64,000 nucleotides of DNA from Mallotus nudiflorus (Eukaryota; Streptophyta; Magnoliopsida; Malpighiales; Euphorbiaceae), in the NCBI GenBank assembly GCA_947683625.1, contig CANTUR010000424.1, positions 124,001 through 188,000 on the forward strand, written 5' to 3'. Every line of letters starts with the position of its first letter. The stretch's first letter is position 1. A model generated the notes under the pieces. It saw nothing but the letters and a program-made list of their open reading frames with translations, was not told where the DNA came from and did not search any database. Both the position numbers and the translations under genes were made by a program. Below are positions 10,176 through 22,494 of this stretch, in pieces.

Positions 10176-11275
10176 TGTTGACCTTAGCAAGTTAGAAATC
10201 TTGATTTTGATCTTAACAAACATTATTTTAAGAAACTAATGTATTTACTTCAAGTGTGAATAAGTTAGGAACAATTTGGAAGTCAAAATAATAATGAAAT
10301 ATTAAAGAAAAATGATTCCAAAAAATCCATTGCAAGTACTATCTCGACCGCACTCATCACATAGACTAAATTGCATAAAAAGTTATAATTTAGGTTAAAG
10401 TCCTAAGTGGAACCAAAGAAGAGCAAAAACATAAAAAAGGGCAATACCCATTGTGATGGATGTCCCGATCAGAACATTGTTTAGGACAAGGTAGTCCTAA
10501 TCAATACCAGGGAAAATTTTCAAATGTAATGGCTCGCAATGGCTATTTGATGCTAGTCTCGACCGGGATGAAAGATATCCCAATCGAGACCTGACAAAAT
10601 GTAGCTCAAAAGTCCAAATTTCATTCAAATGGACTTTGTTTATGTTGGGAACAAAATTATTGTTTCCAATAGCTATAATTGGATTGCTCAAGTATAAATA
10701 TAACCTCTGAAGATTATTTTGAGGTTAAAAAACTTATTTACTCATTCTATACTTTCAAGCATTTAATTAAAGCTCTCTAAACTCCTTAAAAATTCATTTT
10801 ATTATTATATACTCTTATGAGAGTTGGTGAGCGTTAGAATAAATATTCTTGTTCTTCTATTTTTTGGGATTAGAAAATGAGAAGTGAGATTCTATTCTAA
10901 AAAAATTGGTTTTAAGTGTTTAACCATCAAAACACTTAGGATTTCGATTTTAGTGTGAGCCTTAAAAACATTTGTAATTTGGTTTTTGAGTGAGCATAGA
11001 AAACTCAAGTTGTAAGATTGTAAGAGTGAGCCATAAAACTCTTATGTAATCTTAATCTTATGAATAAGATCGTGGGTGATTGAAAATCCTAACTTGGGGA
11101 TAAGTTGGTGGAGACGTAGGATTGTTGTTAAATTCGAACTCCATAAATCATTGTGTTCTTCATTCTTCCTTCTCGACACTTCTTTTAATTATAGTTCAAA
11201 CTTTTAATTTTTCATTTTTGCTCGATAGTCCTATTCACTCCCATCTAGGACTCTTTCAATTATCGACCTTCAACA
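10176..11275 (+). repeat. 3' LTR of Sirevirus-like copia element
   Basis: Starts TGTTGACC directly after the polypurine tract and ends CTTCAACA, giving TGTTGA/TCAACA inverted ends. A TATAAATA box lies at 10693-10700. U3 holds short palindromes with CpG, the clearest at about 10556-10590 (GTCTCGACCGGGAT facing ATCCCAATCGAGAC). The 5' LTR is not in the window, so the right edge rests on the inverted ends alone. Confidence 0.75.
10693..10700 (+). promoter_or_regulatory. TATA box in Sirevirus-like LTR
   Basis: TATAAATA about 517 bases into the LTR, downstream of the palindromic CpG motifs. Motif and position only. Confidence 0.5.
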
Positions 11276-11539
11276 TCCATCTGTAAGTATAAAGAATCAT
11301 TTAGTTTCTAGCAAGCTCCATCTATGTCATACAACTTAATAATGAACTTGACACTAGAAGTGCTAGAAGGAATGGGAAGATCATAAGCATAATAAGTTTC
11401 AAATATATGCAACTCCAATATACTCCTGAAGCCCTTCTACTCTTCCATCTGAATTTGCAATAATATTTTTACCTATCTTTTCAACATAAACATTGTACTT
11501 GGAGAAGTGGAAGTTACTTTTATCTTTTAACTTCCAACT
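11276..11539. other. Unassigned 264-bp stretch
   Basis: Lies between the Sirevirus-like LTR and a copia RT remnant. The minus strand has a short open stretch including HFSKYNVYVEKIGKNI, which I do not recognise. Nothing else supportable is seen. Confidence 0.3.
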
Positions 11540-12105
11540 GATTTCAGTAGAATATGGGCACAACTACAAAGATCGAAAAGATAAGGAAAGAAAATTCCAA
11601 AGTATGCTAACATAACACTCATTGAGGAAGACAAAATTAAAGGACTTACCACATTTGAAGAAGCATCCTTATATAAAGATTGGAGGAAGGCTATGAAACA
11701 AGAGATAAATGCCTTGAAGAAGAATGAAACCTAGGATTAAGTGCTAAACCCTAAGGATGTGAAGCCAATATCATATAAATGAATTTATAAAATAAAAAGT
11801 CATCTTGATGGTTCGATTGAGAGATATAAAGCTCAATTGGTAGCTTAGGGATTCTCACAAAAAAATATAGGCTAGATGATAAAGAGACATTTAGTCTTGT
11901 GCCAAAGATTACAAAAGTCTAGATCCTATTAAATTTAGTTGTAAGAAAAGATTGGAAGCTCTAAAAGATAGATGTGAAGAATGCATTCCTACACGAAGAG
12001 CTAGATCGAGAAATATTCATGGAAGAGGTTCAAGAGCAAGGCCCACCTAGGCTATGTTTGCAAGTTAAAGAAGGCACTTTATGAATTGAAACAAACCAAG
12101 AAATA
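11540..12105 (+). pseudogene. Ty1/copia RT fragment, heavily decayed
   Basis: The plus-strand reading shows FEEASLYKDWRKAMKQEINA, the start of copia RT, then KSHLDGSIERYKAQLVA and, after frame changes, DVKNAFLHEELDREIFMEEV. Stops occur every few dozen codons. It ends at about 12105, where a minus-strand gypsy gag begins. No LTR can be linked to it. Probably an older copia copy cut by later rearrangement. Confidence 0.7.
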
Positions 12106-12114
12106 TACAATTGG

Positions 12115-12400
12115 TGAAAGAATCAGTGGTTGAGATTTCAACCAAGCTTTAGCCTTATCCTTTAGAGTGAATAGGAATAATCTCAACCTTAGTGCAACAC
12201 TAGACGCACCATTGTACTTGAGTTTATCATAAATCTCAAGGAAGTTTGTAATGTGATCATTTGGGTCTTCGTTTAGCATCCTATAAAACTAAACAGTTGA
12301 TTGAATCATTTGCAATAAAGCCAGTTTGATATCAAAAGTATTGGCTTCAATTACTTTGCCTCGTGCCTCCTAAACTAGGCAAAGATATGTCCAACAACAC
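12115..12400 (-). pseudogene. Athila-like gag fragment
   Basis: Minus-strand reading: a FDIKLALLQMIQSTV-like stretch, then MLNEDPNDHITNFLEIYDKL, then RLRLFLFTLKDKAKAWLKS. The NEDPN...NFLEI and LRLF...LKDKAKAWL patterns are typical of the retrotransposon gag domain in Athila elements. A stop splits the first block from the second, and the frame is lost at about 12110. Confidence 0.75.
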
Positions 12401-12646
12401 CCTTATATTAGCTTTTTAATTACCATCATTCTTGATTCCTCATGAAAACATCTATGATTCTGCTTCTCAAACCTAGTGAGTTCTAGTATTTATATGAGTG
12501 AATTCTTGCTTGATCTTCGGGTATTATGCATACACCAAAAAATTTTGCAAAATAAAAGAATAAAAGAATTAAAATAAAAAGAAATAAAATTTGGTGCCTT
12601 AATCCAGTAAGAGTTAGATTAATTATGATGTTAGATCCAAATTCAT

Positions 12647-12660
12647 CGACAATGGTACCA
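12647..12660 (-). promoter_or_regulatory. Primer binding site of Athila-like fragment
   Basis: The minus strand reads TGGTACCATTGTCG, which resembles the TGGCGCCGTTGCCG site common in Athila elements (often assigned to tRNA-Asp) with C-to-T-type changes. It stands between LTR-like and gag-like sequence, as expected. Confidence 0.5.
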
Positions 12661-13850
<1,190 letters not shown>

Positions 13851-14352
13851 TAGACAGTGTATCAATAGTATTAATGAACTACCTTTACCTGTGTTTTATG
13901 AGCCTGACACTTCATTACATTGCATATCAGTAGGCAAAAAAATATGGAAAATATGATATTATTTTGTCGATTTTTTTTAAAATTTCACTCTGTTGCTTAT
14001 GAATTTTATCTCCATCATCATAAAGTTACAATTGCTGATTTTAGAACTCTCTATTACACATAGATAAATGCACATTTCTAACTACTGTACACTTTCATCA
14101 GACCTATCCACAACATAGGCTAGTGTTCTTTTTTTTTTTTTTGTATGGTTGGAAATGTAGTTTCATAATACACTTTAGCTAAATGTTCTATAGGATTGAT
14201 GTGAATGGTTGTGTTTTCATCTTTTATTTCAGTTTCATTTTAAGAATGTTGTTACTTCTTATGTACAATTTAGGTGCACACTAATTATTTTATGGCTAAC
14301 CTTGGTGAGGGATGCTAATGAGCAATCACAATCCTTGGTTTCTGTCATAAGT
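13851..14352. other. Unassigned flank left of copia element
   Basis: AT-rich sequence with no coding signal I can support. Its last five bases TAAGT (14348-14352) are the target site duplication of the copia element; the matching copy is at 30673-30677, so this flank and the one at 30678 were once contiguous. Confidence 0.6.
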
Positions 14353-14650
14353 TGTTAAGAAATAAGACTTTTTCTAGAAGAAATAACTAATACTTCTATA
14401 TTTAATATGTGCTAAAATAATGATAAACAAAAAAAAAATTGTTTTAAGTTTACGATATATATGTAATTGTTTAAAAAAGTTTGTAACTTATTATAGCATA
14501 CTGTAATAGTATAAATACGTATGCATATTGCTTGTAAAAAAATTAATCAAAGACAAAAAAAAAATATCTTTCTTTCAAATATTCTCTTCTCCCATTTATT
14601 ATTACTTCTCACCATACCAAAAGCTAAAATACAACCTTTGATTTCCAACA
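14353..14650 (+). repeat. 5' LTR of copia element
   Basis: TGTTAAGAAATA...TTTCCAACA, 298 bp, matched by 30370-30672. A TATAAATA box is at 14510-14517. TG/CA ends, primer site two bases downstream and a perfect 5-bp duplication fix the borders. Confidence 0.97.
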
Positions 14651-14652
14651 AG

Positions 14653-14664
14653 TGGTATCAGAGC
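14653..14664 (+). promoter_or_regulatory. Primer binding site (initiator tRNA-Met)
   Basis: TGGTATCAGAGC two bases after the LTR, complementary to the 3' end of plant initiator tRNA-Met, the usual copia primer. Confidence 0.9.
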
Positions 14665-14708
14665 TCTTCAAGATCTTAAGGGTCAAAAACTATAATAAAA
14701 AAATAAAT

Positions 14709-15600
14709 ATGACTTCAACATCATCTACTATCTCCTTAGCCACACCTTCAATTTTCATGGGAGAAAACTATGATTATTGGGCTGTTAAAATGAAACTCTT
14801 TTTTAAAGCAAATGATTTATGGGAGATTGTAGAAAATGGCTTTGAGCCAAGAAAAGAAGGGGAGCAATACATAAAAGCTCAATTAAGGGTGCTAAAAGAG
14901 AATTACATTAAAGATGCCAAAGCATTGGCTCATATCCATAATGCTCTTATTGACTCCATTTCACCAAGAATTATTAGATTTTCAATAACAAAAGAAGGAT
15001 GGGCCATACTCCAAGAAGAATTCCAAGGAACTACACAAGTGAGACTCATCAAAGTAAATAATTTGAGAAGAGAATTTAAGAATCTCAAGATGAAGGATGG
15101 GGAAAGTGTGAAAGATTACTCTTCTAAAGTCATGGAAGTAGTAAATCAAATGAAAATTTATGGTAATACTATTCTTAATCAAAGAATAGTTTAGAAAGTG
15201 CTTGTTAGCCTAACGAAATATTTCAACACAATTGTCTCAATCATTGAAGAATCCAGAGACTTGAGCAGCCTCAGTGTTACAGTGGGTAGAAGGCTCAACA
15301 GAAGGTGCCTTCTAAACAAGGCATCAATCAAAGCCGTCAAAGCAAAAAGGCGATAAAGACAGAGATAAATATTTTGAGAAAGAAAGAAAGAAAGAATGTT
15401 CGAGAATATAATGGCTCTATGGGAAACGCATCCCATAAAATAAAATTTCCTTTATGTGGCACTTATGGTAAACCCAATCATCCAGAAAAGGATTGTTGGT
15501 TTAAAGGCAAGGCCCAATGTAGATTTATAAGAAGTTTGGCCACTTTGAGAAAGACTGTAGAACAAAATATGGCCAATAGAATAATCAAGAACAATATGTG
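14709..15600 (+). pseudogene. gag of copia element
   Basis: Capsid/nucleocapsid protein. I chose the ATG at 14709 (MTSTSSTISLATPS), 45 bases past the primer site. The FMGENYDYWAVKMKLFFKAN stretch and the LRREFKNLKMKDGESVKDY block are typical copia gag. A stop at 15192 interrupts it; the C-terminal part has two zinc-knuckle regions near 15460-15560. In the first, LCGTYGKPNHPEKDC has Tyr where the second Cys belongs; the second (QCRF...) is destroyed by a one-base frameshift. Confidence 0.85.
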
Positions 15601-15858
15601 AATTTCACTGAAGGCAATGATGAAGATCACTTATTCTATGCTCGTCAAGATGTAAGCTCTATTAAAGGCATTAAAAGACAGCTTATTGACAGTGGATGCA
15701 CAAGTCATATGACCTATGATCGAGAATTCTTCATTAATCTTGACACTTCTGTGAAGATTCCTGTTCGAATGGGAAATGGCGCAGTAGTGGAATCCTAAGG
15801 CAAAGGGACGATACAAATCAATAGCAAAAAAGGTGTTAAGCTCATAAAAGATGTTCTT
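15601..15858 (+). pseudogene. Protease of copia element
   Basis: Aspartic protease that cuts the polyprotein. QLIDSGCTSHMTYDREFFIN carries the Asp-Ser-Gly site, followed by VRMGNGAVVES. A TAA at 15796 then interrupts the frame before KGTIQINSKKG-like sequence. Confidence 0.85.
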
Positions 15859-16970
15859 TTGGTCCCTGAGCTTAATGAAAATTTATTAAGCGTTGCTCAA
15901 ATGATCAAGCATGGATATTCTATCAATTTTGAGGGTGATTATTGCACTATATTTGTTCGAGAAAAGAGGAAGATTGCTCGTGTCAAAATGCAAAATAAGA
16001 GTTTTTCCCTGAAATGGAATGACTCTATTGAAGAGGTTAACAAAGCCCAAAGTGGCGAGACATGGTTATAGCATAAGAGATATGGGCACTACAATATAGG
16101 TGCTCTCAAACTTTTCCACCAAAGAGATATCGTTTGAGATCTTCCTTCAGTTCATGATGTTGATAGTTTGTGTAAGCCTGCCAACTTGGTAAGTAACACG
16201 GGAAGCCTTTTCCAACAAAAGCACGTGGAGAGCAAAGGAGAAACTTGAACTTATGCACACAGATATTTGCGGACCCTAGAGGACTTTATCCCTTAATGAG
16301 AATAAATATTTCATATTATTCATTGATGATTTCACTCGAATGACATGGGTGTATTTCATGAAAGATAGATCGAATGTGTTCCATATCTTTAAAAAATTTA
16401 AGACTCTTGTGGTGGCACAAAGTGGCTGCAAGCTGAAGAGAATTCGATTTGATAAGGGAAAGGAATACATTTCCTCTAAATTTAAAAAGTTTTGTGATGA
16501 TGCAGGTGTTGAACATCAACTCACAGTTGGGTATACAACTCAACATAATGGAGTTTCTAAAAAAAAGAACATAACTATTATGGAAATGGCAAGACGCATA
16601 CTAGCAAAGAAGAAAATACCTAAGAAATTCTAAGCAGAAGCTATGAACACTGTTGTATACTTATTAAATAGGTTTCCCACTAAGACTATGCAGCAGAAAA
16701 CCCCATTTAAAGCTTGGAGTGGAATTAAACCAACAGCTAAGCATCTTAGGGTGTTTGGCTCAATTTGCTATATACATGTCCCATCTCAAAAAAGGGGAAA
16801 ATGCGATGATAAATCAGAGAAGGGAATTTTTCTTGGCTATAGCTCTCAATCAAAAGGCTATAGAATTTTCAATCTCAACACTGAAGACATTGTAATCAGT
16901 CGAGATATGGAATTTGATGAGAATGCAATGTGGAATTGGGATGAATAGAAGATTAAAAGAAGTATTATTC
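15859..16970 (+). pseudogene. Integrase of copia element, catalytic Glu lost
   Basis: Begins with the LLSVAQMIKHGYSI linker; the HKRYGHYN piece is the degenerate zinc-binding module. The core shows MHTDICGP (first Asp), FIDDFTRMTWVYFMKDRS, IRFDKGKEYISSKF (second Asp), then NGVSKKKN, where copia integrases have a Glu in NGVxERKN; here it reads Lys, so the DDE triad is broken. After a stop at 16631 the C-terminal part is clear: NTVVYLLNRFPTK and LRVFGSICYIHVPSQKR through IFLGYSSQSKGYRIFN. Frameshifts also lie between 16070 and 16280. Confidence 0.85.
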
Positions 16971-17059
16971 TAGTTTCTCAATTTGAAAAGCATTTAGAAG
17001 ATGTTCAAGATAATTATGAAGATGATGATAGTAGTTTTACTCTGACCATATAAGTAAAT

Positions 17060-17628
17060 TCTCTAAATGAAGTTCATATGCCAATGTCTGATGAGATTGC
17101 TACAACTCAAAGAGGTAAAAGACTCTTGATTGACATCTATCAAGATTGTCTAGTCATCCATCTAGATCCAGAGATATGTGAATCTTGTCACTTCATAATT
17201 CATGAGCCAAATAGTTATACTGAAGCTTCTAAGGGTAACGAGTGGCAAGAAGCCAGGTTGAATGAAATCAATATGACTGAAAAAAATCACACTTGGGAGT
17301 TGGTTGATAGACCAGAGAATAAAAAAGTAATTGGTGTAAAATGGGTCTTTAAAACAAAGTTGAATCTAGATGGGTCAATCAACAAACATAAGGCGAGACT
17401 AGTGGTCAAGGATATTCTCAACAAGCTGGAATTGATTATAGTGATACCTTTGCCCCTATTGCAAGGCTTGATACTGTTAGAACTTTAATGGCATTGGCAG
17501 CTCAAAATAGTTGGAAAATTTATCAACTTGATGTCAAGTCTGCATTCCTCAATGGTAACCTTGAGGAGGAGATATATGCTGAGTAACCAGAAGGGTTTCT
17601 TGTGAAAGGAAGATAACATCAGGTTTAT
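17060..17628 (+). pseudogene. RT of copia element, left part (split by Tekay insertion)
   Basis: Shows EWQEARLNEINMTEKNHTWE, GVKWVFKTKLNLDGSINKHK and ARLVVK; a single-base loss at about 17410 shifts the frame, after which FAPIARLDTVRTLMALAAQ and YQLDVKSAFLNGNLEEEIYA follow in another frame. Stops near 17584 and 17614 interrupt EQPEGFLVKG-like sequence. The reading breaks at HQVY where the Tekay-like LTR starts and resumes at 29249. Confidence 0.9.
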
Positions 17629-18089
17629 TGTAATATCCCGAGTTTTTAAATATTTTTATACGGCATCGAGATATGCAGTGTTAATAAATTTTGCATACAA
17701 TTATGATATTTTTATGAGTTGTTATTTGTTTAAAGCTAATTTTAATTGTTTTATATTATTTTAAGAGCTTTACGTAAAATTTTTTCGGAATTGTATTTTT
17801 GGGGAAATTGACACGTAAATAATTTAATATTAATTATTTTAAATTAATTTATAACTTTGCATGAGTCCATGCATTGTTTTAATTTTCATATTAAAACATA
17901 TATATATACATGTACATATATTCATGTATTTAATAATTTAGGGTTTAGTAATTATTTTAATTAAGTATGTGTATATTATAGAGTTGTTATTTAATTACAT
18001 GTGTATATGTATATTTTTATATATCTATTATTTGTGATGTACAATTATTTGAAATATAATAATATATAGTATTATAATTAAAGTTAAAG

Positions 18090-18176
<87 letters not shown>

Positions 18177-20953
18177 AAATTAAAAGTTTGTTAAATTTAT
18201 GATATGTGCCATTGAACCCTCTCCCTTGCATCCCGACCGATTTCCACCATCACCACCCGCCTGCCATCTCATTTTCAGGCCGTCGGTGTGCTACCCTGAG
18301 CTTCGCCCTTCCTAGCCAGCAACTCTGCCACCTTTTCCTCTCTTCTCCGGCGTCGTTTCCCTCTGTTATTGCCGAAAAACCGAAACTATATCCTACTGTG
18401 GATCATAACAATTTCGACCACCAAAACCCATCATTTCGGTGTCGTTGAACTCCTCAGAGACCATAGAAGACGATTCTAAGCTTCCTTTAAGCTTAAAACT
18501 CCATTTGGTAAGGTTTTCGTCAATTTTTCAATTCGGCCATATTGACTTTTTGAATTTTTTTTAAAGATTTTCCTTGTGATTCATGTAAAGTCCCTTAACA
18601 AATGTTGCTCCCCTAAGCTTAATCTACCTATGTGAATTTTTGTAGAATTTTTGGAATTTATTTTGATTTTTGGGAATTTTTTATTATTTTATTAATATTT
18701 TCTAATTTTCGAAAATTAATTAATTAAATTATGAAATTGTGTTTTATGGTAATTATAGGTGTTGAAATGCATTTTATAAATTTATTTGTAATTTTTGGTA
18801 ATTTTTATGTATTTATTTTGAATTTATTTAGTTTATGTAATTTTGAAAAATAAGTTTAATTATGTGTTAAATTGAAATTAATTGGTTAATTGGGTATATT
18901 ATTTGGTATTATTGAGATTTATATTGAGAAAATTAATTTTATGCAATTATATTATTTTTGGTGAATTTTTGATTAATTTTATGCAAATTTATATATATAG
19001 GGGTATTTTGGTAATTTTACACTAAATTGGCTAAAAATGTAATTTAATTGGTTTTAATAGTTATTTAGGGTATAAAAATGATTTCTACAAATTATTTAGT
19101 ATTTTTAACTAATTAAAACTATTTTTCGTAAATTATTTTCAATTATATATATAATATACGATTTTTCTAATAAAATGAGTTTTTATCGGTTTTTAACATG
19201 ATACGGGGTTAATTATGTAATTTCTACTTATAAAATGTATTTTTATTATATAAGGGTATTTTTGGTAGTTCTGTATTATTTTGTGAATTGTGGACCTCGG
19301 TCGGTAAACTGTAGTTTGGAGTCCGACAGAGGGATTATGATTGTGAATTTTGTGTCTATTTTCGAAGTGTGTTTCTTTGCAGGGCCAGCTCTACTCTTTG
19401 AGTAGAGAGATGTCCATTTTACAGGGGAGGTTCTGCCGGATTTTCGGTAGAATTCTCGTAAAACGTGATGTCCAGTCAAATTCTGATTTAATTATGTGTC
19501 TAGTATTCTAAATCGAGTCTCTAGGATTTTCTGTTAGGTTTATTCTGATTTTCTATTATCATTTGTTTGTTTAGTTGCGCCGAGACCGAGGCCTAGTGGA
19601 CCAGGCCCGTCGGACCCATCTCAAGGAGCGCAATAAATAATGAGTTGCTATTTTCTATATAAATGTTCTAAGGTGCATGGCTTTAGAAATATATGTTTTA
19701 TTATGATTAAATATGCATAATGATTTAAGTAATACTTAAGTTTATTTTTGGTTTATTTTTGGTATATTTTAAACTATATGCATGTTTTATTAATGAATTA
19801 TGTTTAAAATGTTTTTTAATATATTTCTAGTTTATTTTGTAATTTAATTGGATTTATTTGATGTATATATACTCGAAATATACTTGGTTTACTTTTGGTA
19901 TATTTCTAGTATATATACGGTTTATGTTGCTATTTTATTTAAATTCATGCATCATTTATTTTTATGAATGTATGTTTTATATTTAAAATAAAGGATATCA
20001 ATAGAACGTGCTACCTAGTGGGTAGCACTAGGACCGAGTACGTACCGGTACGCTGATAGCATTTAGGCTATACTACTAACCCATTTGTGGACATTGATTT
20101 GGATTTGATTATTTGATGTGTGATGTGATTTGAGAGGTGTGATTGTTGGAGCTCGGTCGACCTAGTGTCTCGGGGCCAATCACATTGACAGTCAGACTGC
20201 TGGAGCTCGGTTGACTTAGTGTCTCGGGGCCAGTCTATTGTCCAAATGGAACAAGTGAACCTATTTGGAATAAGTGAGCCTGTATGGCTAGAGTGTTGTC
20301 TAACACTGTTTTTGAGGTTTTGATATTCTAGGGTTCTATTTGATCCTTCATAAACTGTGATTTTCAGTAAAATATATAAAAATAATTTTATTGCATCTGT
20401 GTGTATTTGCTTGTATATATACTTATTATATATATACTATTGACTGTGTGCATTGTCATTTAGCATGCATGTATATATATTATGGCAATTCACTCAGTGA
20501 GGTCTGACTCCCCTCCGTTGACTATTTTTCAGGAGAGTCATTGTCTTCAGACCTTAGTAGCAAACCCATACGTCGGATTTCTTCCGCCCCGACTTCATTA
20601 TGTAAACTGCTCACCTGGGTTCTATTTTTTATAATCTAAACAATGTAGTAGTTGTAAATAAATTGTGGGTTTTATGTATCATATTTGCGTGAGTTATGTA
20701 TTTTAAGAATTTGAACTGGAACATGTATTAAAAGTTTATTTATATATATGAGGATGTGGATGTTGATTTAATTTCATTTGGTGGAAATATAATTTTGATA
20801 TTTATGATTTTGCATAATATTAAATTTTATTATGTTGTTATTATTATTATTACTACATGAGGTTATTTTATTTTAAGGCTTGCTACGGGTTCCGGATTCG
20901 AAAGAATTCCCATTCCCTAGCACCGGTCATGGCCCCTCTTTTGGATTGTGAAA
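17629..20953 (+). repeat. 5' LTR of Tekay-like element
   Basis: Starts TGTAATATCCCGAG; its end aligns to the 3' LTR end, with terminal ACA changed to AAA. It contains a long TA microsatellite, a GC-rich pyrimidine-rich island (about 18210-18480), and two copies of a TGGAGCTCGG...CTCGGGGCCA unit 54 bases apart (20147 and 20201). An 80-codon ORF over the island (18206-18448) is low-complexity and not supported as a gene. Confidence 0.95.
18091..18174. repeat. (TA)42 microsatellite in 5' LTR
   Basis: 84 bases of uninterrupted TA. The same place in the 3' LTR has 28 bases (26414-26441), and in the solo LTR a long AAT/ATT run (37071-37218). Confidence 0.95.
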
Positions 20954-20957
20954 AAGT

Positions 20958-20970
20958 TGGTATCAGAGCA
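20958..20970 (+). promoter_or_regulatory. Primer binding site (initiator tRNA-Met) of Tekay-like element
   Basis: TGGTATCAGAGCA, four bases after the LTR end. Confidence 0.9.
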
Positions 20971-21149
20971 TGGTTCTGTGTCAGGGCTTAGTTGTATGAA
21001 TTGTGGCCCTAGTTTTCAGTGTTGTATTTTCTGTTAAACTACTGCAGTGAATTAGGTTCGAGTATGTCTTGATAAGTAATCCTTGCTTTAGTTTTTTGTG
21101 TTATTCCTCCGTTGTCTATTTGTCTGAATCTTTTCGTTTGTCTTTTCAG

Positions 21150-22490
21150 AATGAGGAGGCAGCGCGTGTTGCTTCACCGGTCGTTGAGGCCGAGGATGAT
21201 GAGTCTTTTCAGGATGAGGTTTTACCTCATGAGCAGCCAGTTAGACGTAGAGGTCGTGGCAGAGGTAGACCTCGAGGAGTGGCAGGTCGCCGTAGGCAGA
21301 GAGAGATACAAGATGAGGAGCCTGTTGAACCTGAGTTTGAGGATGTCCCTATACCTCCTATTGTTCTGCCTGTTCAGCCTGCCTATCAACAGGGTATGTT
21401 TGACCCTGTGGCAGCTCTGTTCTATGCTAGAGTTGGTAGGATTGCTTTTGATGGGACTTTTGATTCGTTAGATTTTCTGCACGCGATTGAGACTAGGACT
21501 CGGATTGCTCAAATCGAGTATCAACGGATTATGATCGTCAAGCTGTCTGTTGAGGGACCAGCTCTAGACTGGTTTATTAAGATGATCTAGCCCTATATGA
21601 TAATGATGACCTGGGCTCAGTTCCGAGAGCTTTTTATGAGGAGATTCTGTCCAGAGCCTCTCCGTATGAACTATCGTCTCCGTTTGACCAGTATTTCTCA
21701 TGGTAATTGATCTGTTGAGGAGTAAACCTAAGAGTTTCTCCGGCTAGGTAGATATGCAGAGGATCTGATGCGAGATCAGTATTTCGTAGTCACTACCTAT
21801 GTTACTGGTTTGAGTTCAGCATTTGGTGGTATGCCTACAGTAGGCCTTACTCTTGAGTTTGTGATTGAGTTGGCTAAGGAGATTGAACTGAGGCTAGTTA
21901 GGCAGGGAGTGATGCCTGATTATTACCAGCTGGGTGTTCAGTCGAGTGGATTGCAAGCTACTCCATATTGAGTTTTCATGTTGGTTCTAGTAGTCAGCAG
22001 AGAGGTCCGACTCAGAAGAGTCAGATGCAGCAGCAGTAGCGAGTGCATCGGAGCAGTAGACATGGCCGTGGAGGTCAGCATAGACCATTCAGATTCGGGT
22101 CAGGTGCTTCGAGTAGCAGTAGTGGACATAGTTCTGGGTCAGCTACCAGTGTTTGCCAGACCTACAGTAGAGTCCATCAAGGACCTGTTATCTGACACCA
22201 CTGACATGCTTCAGATGCGGGCAAACAGGACATTATGCCAGATCATGTCCTTACTCCGGGTATCAGTAGCCACAGATTCCACGATTTCCACAGCAGTCAA
22301 TTGCTAATGCTGCACCCATGCCATTTCAGTTGCCTCCAGCCCAACATCAGAGTTCCACTTAACTTGTCCCACAGCAAGGTCGTGGCAGAGGTGCCAGAGG
22401 TGTTGGCCAGGCTTCTACCAGTCAGCAGGGAGGTCGAGGATAGGCCAGAGTTTTTCATCTCACTCAGCAGGATGCTCAGGCATCCAATGC
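21150..22490 (+). pseudogene. gag of Tekay-like element
   Basis: An acidic and then Arg/Gly-rich N-terminus (RRRGRGRGRPRG) precedes the capsid core: YARVGRIAFDGTFDSLDFLH and ALDWFIKM, then after stops WAQFRELFMRRFCPEP and EFLRLGRYAEDLM. In another frame CFRCGQTGHYARSC (22207-22248) is a perfect CCHC knuckle. Stops near 21588 and 21705-21735 and at least one frameshift before the knuckle break it. The true start is unclear; no good ATG precedes the basic region in frame except one at 21069. Confidence 0.8.
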
Positions 22491-22494
22491 AGTC

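Larger units (their letters stand above)
5190..11275 (+). mobile_element. Ty1/copia element, Sirevirus-like, 5' part separated by Tat insertion
   Basis: The order on the plus strand is gag zinc knuckle, protease, integrase, RT, RNase H, a small ORF in the envelope-like position, a noncoding stretch with several polypurine tracts, and a 1.1-kb 3' LTR. That layout, the length of the 3' region and the repeated polypurine tracts match the Sirevirus/SIRE lineage. The sequence starts abruptly in gag at the edge of the Tat LTR; its 5' LTR and most of gag should lie beyond the Tat element, left of the window. Confidence 0.8.

Noticed and set aside
14653..14664. TGGTATCAGAGC as part of a tRNA gene
   Set aside because: It is the complement of a tRNA 3' end next to an LTR, here and at 20958 and 60974: primer sites. 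No cloverleaf surrounds them.
18206..18448. 80-codon ORF in the Tekay-like LTR
   Set aside because: Low-complexity, Pro/Ser/His-rich, not kept open in the other two LTR copies; explained by the GC-rich island.
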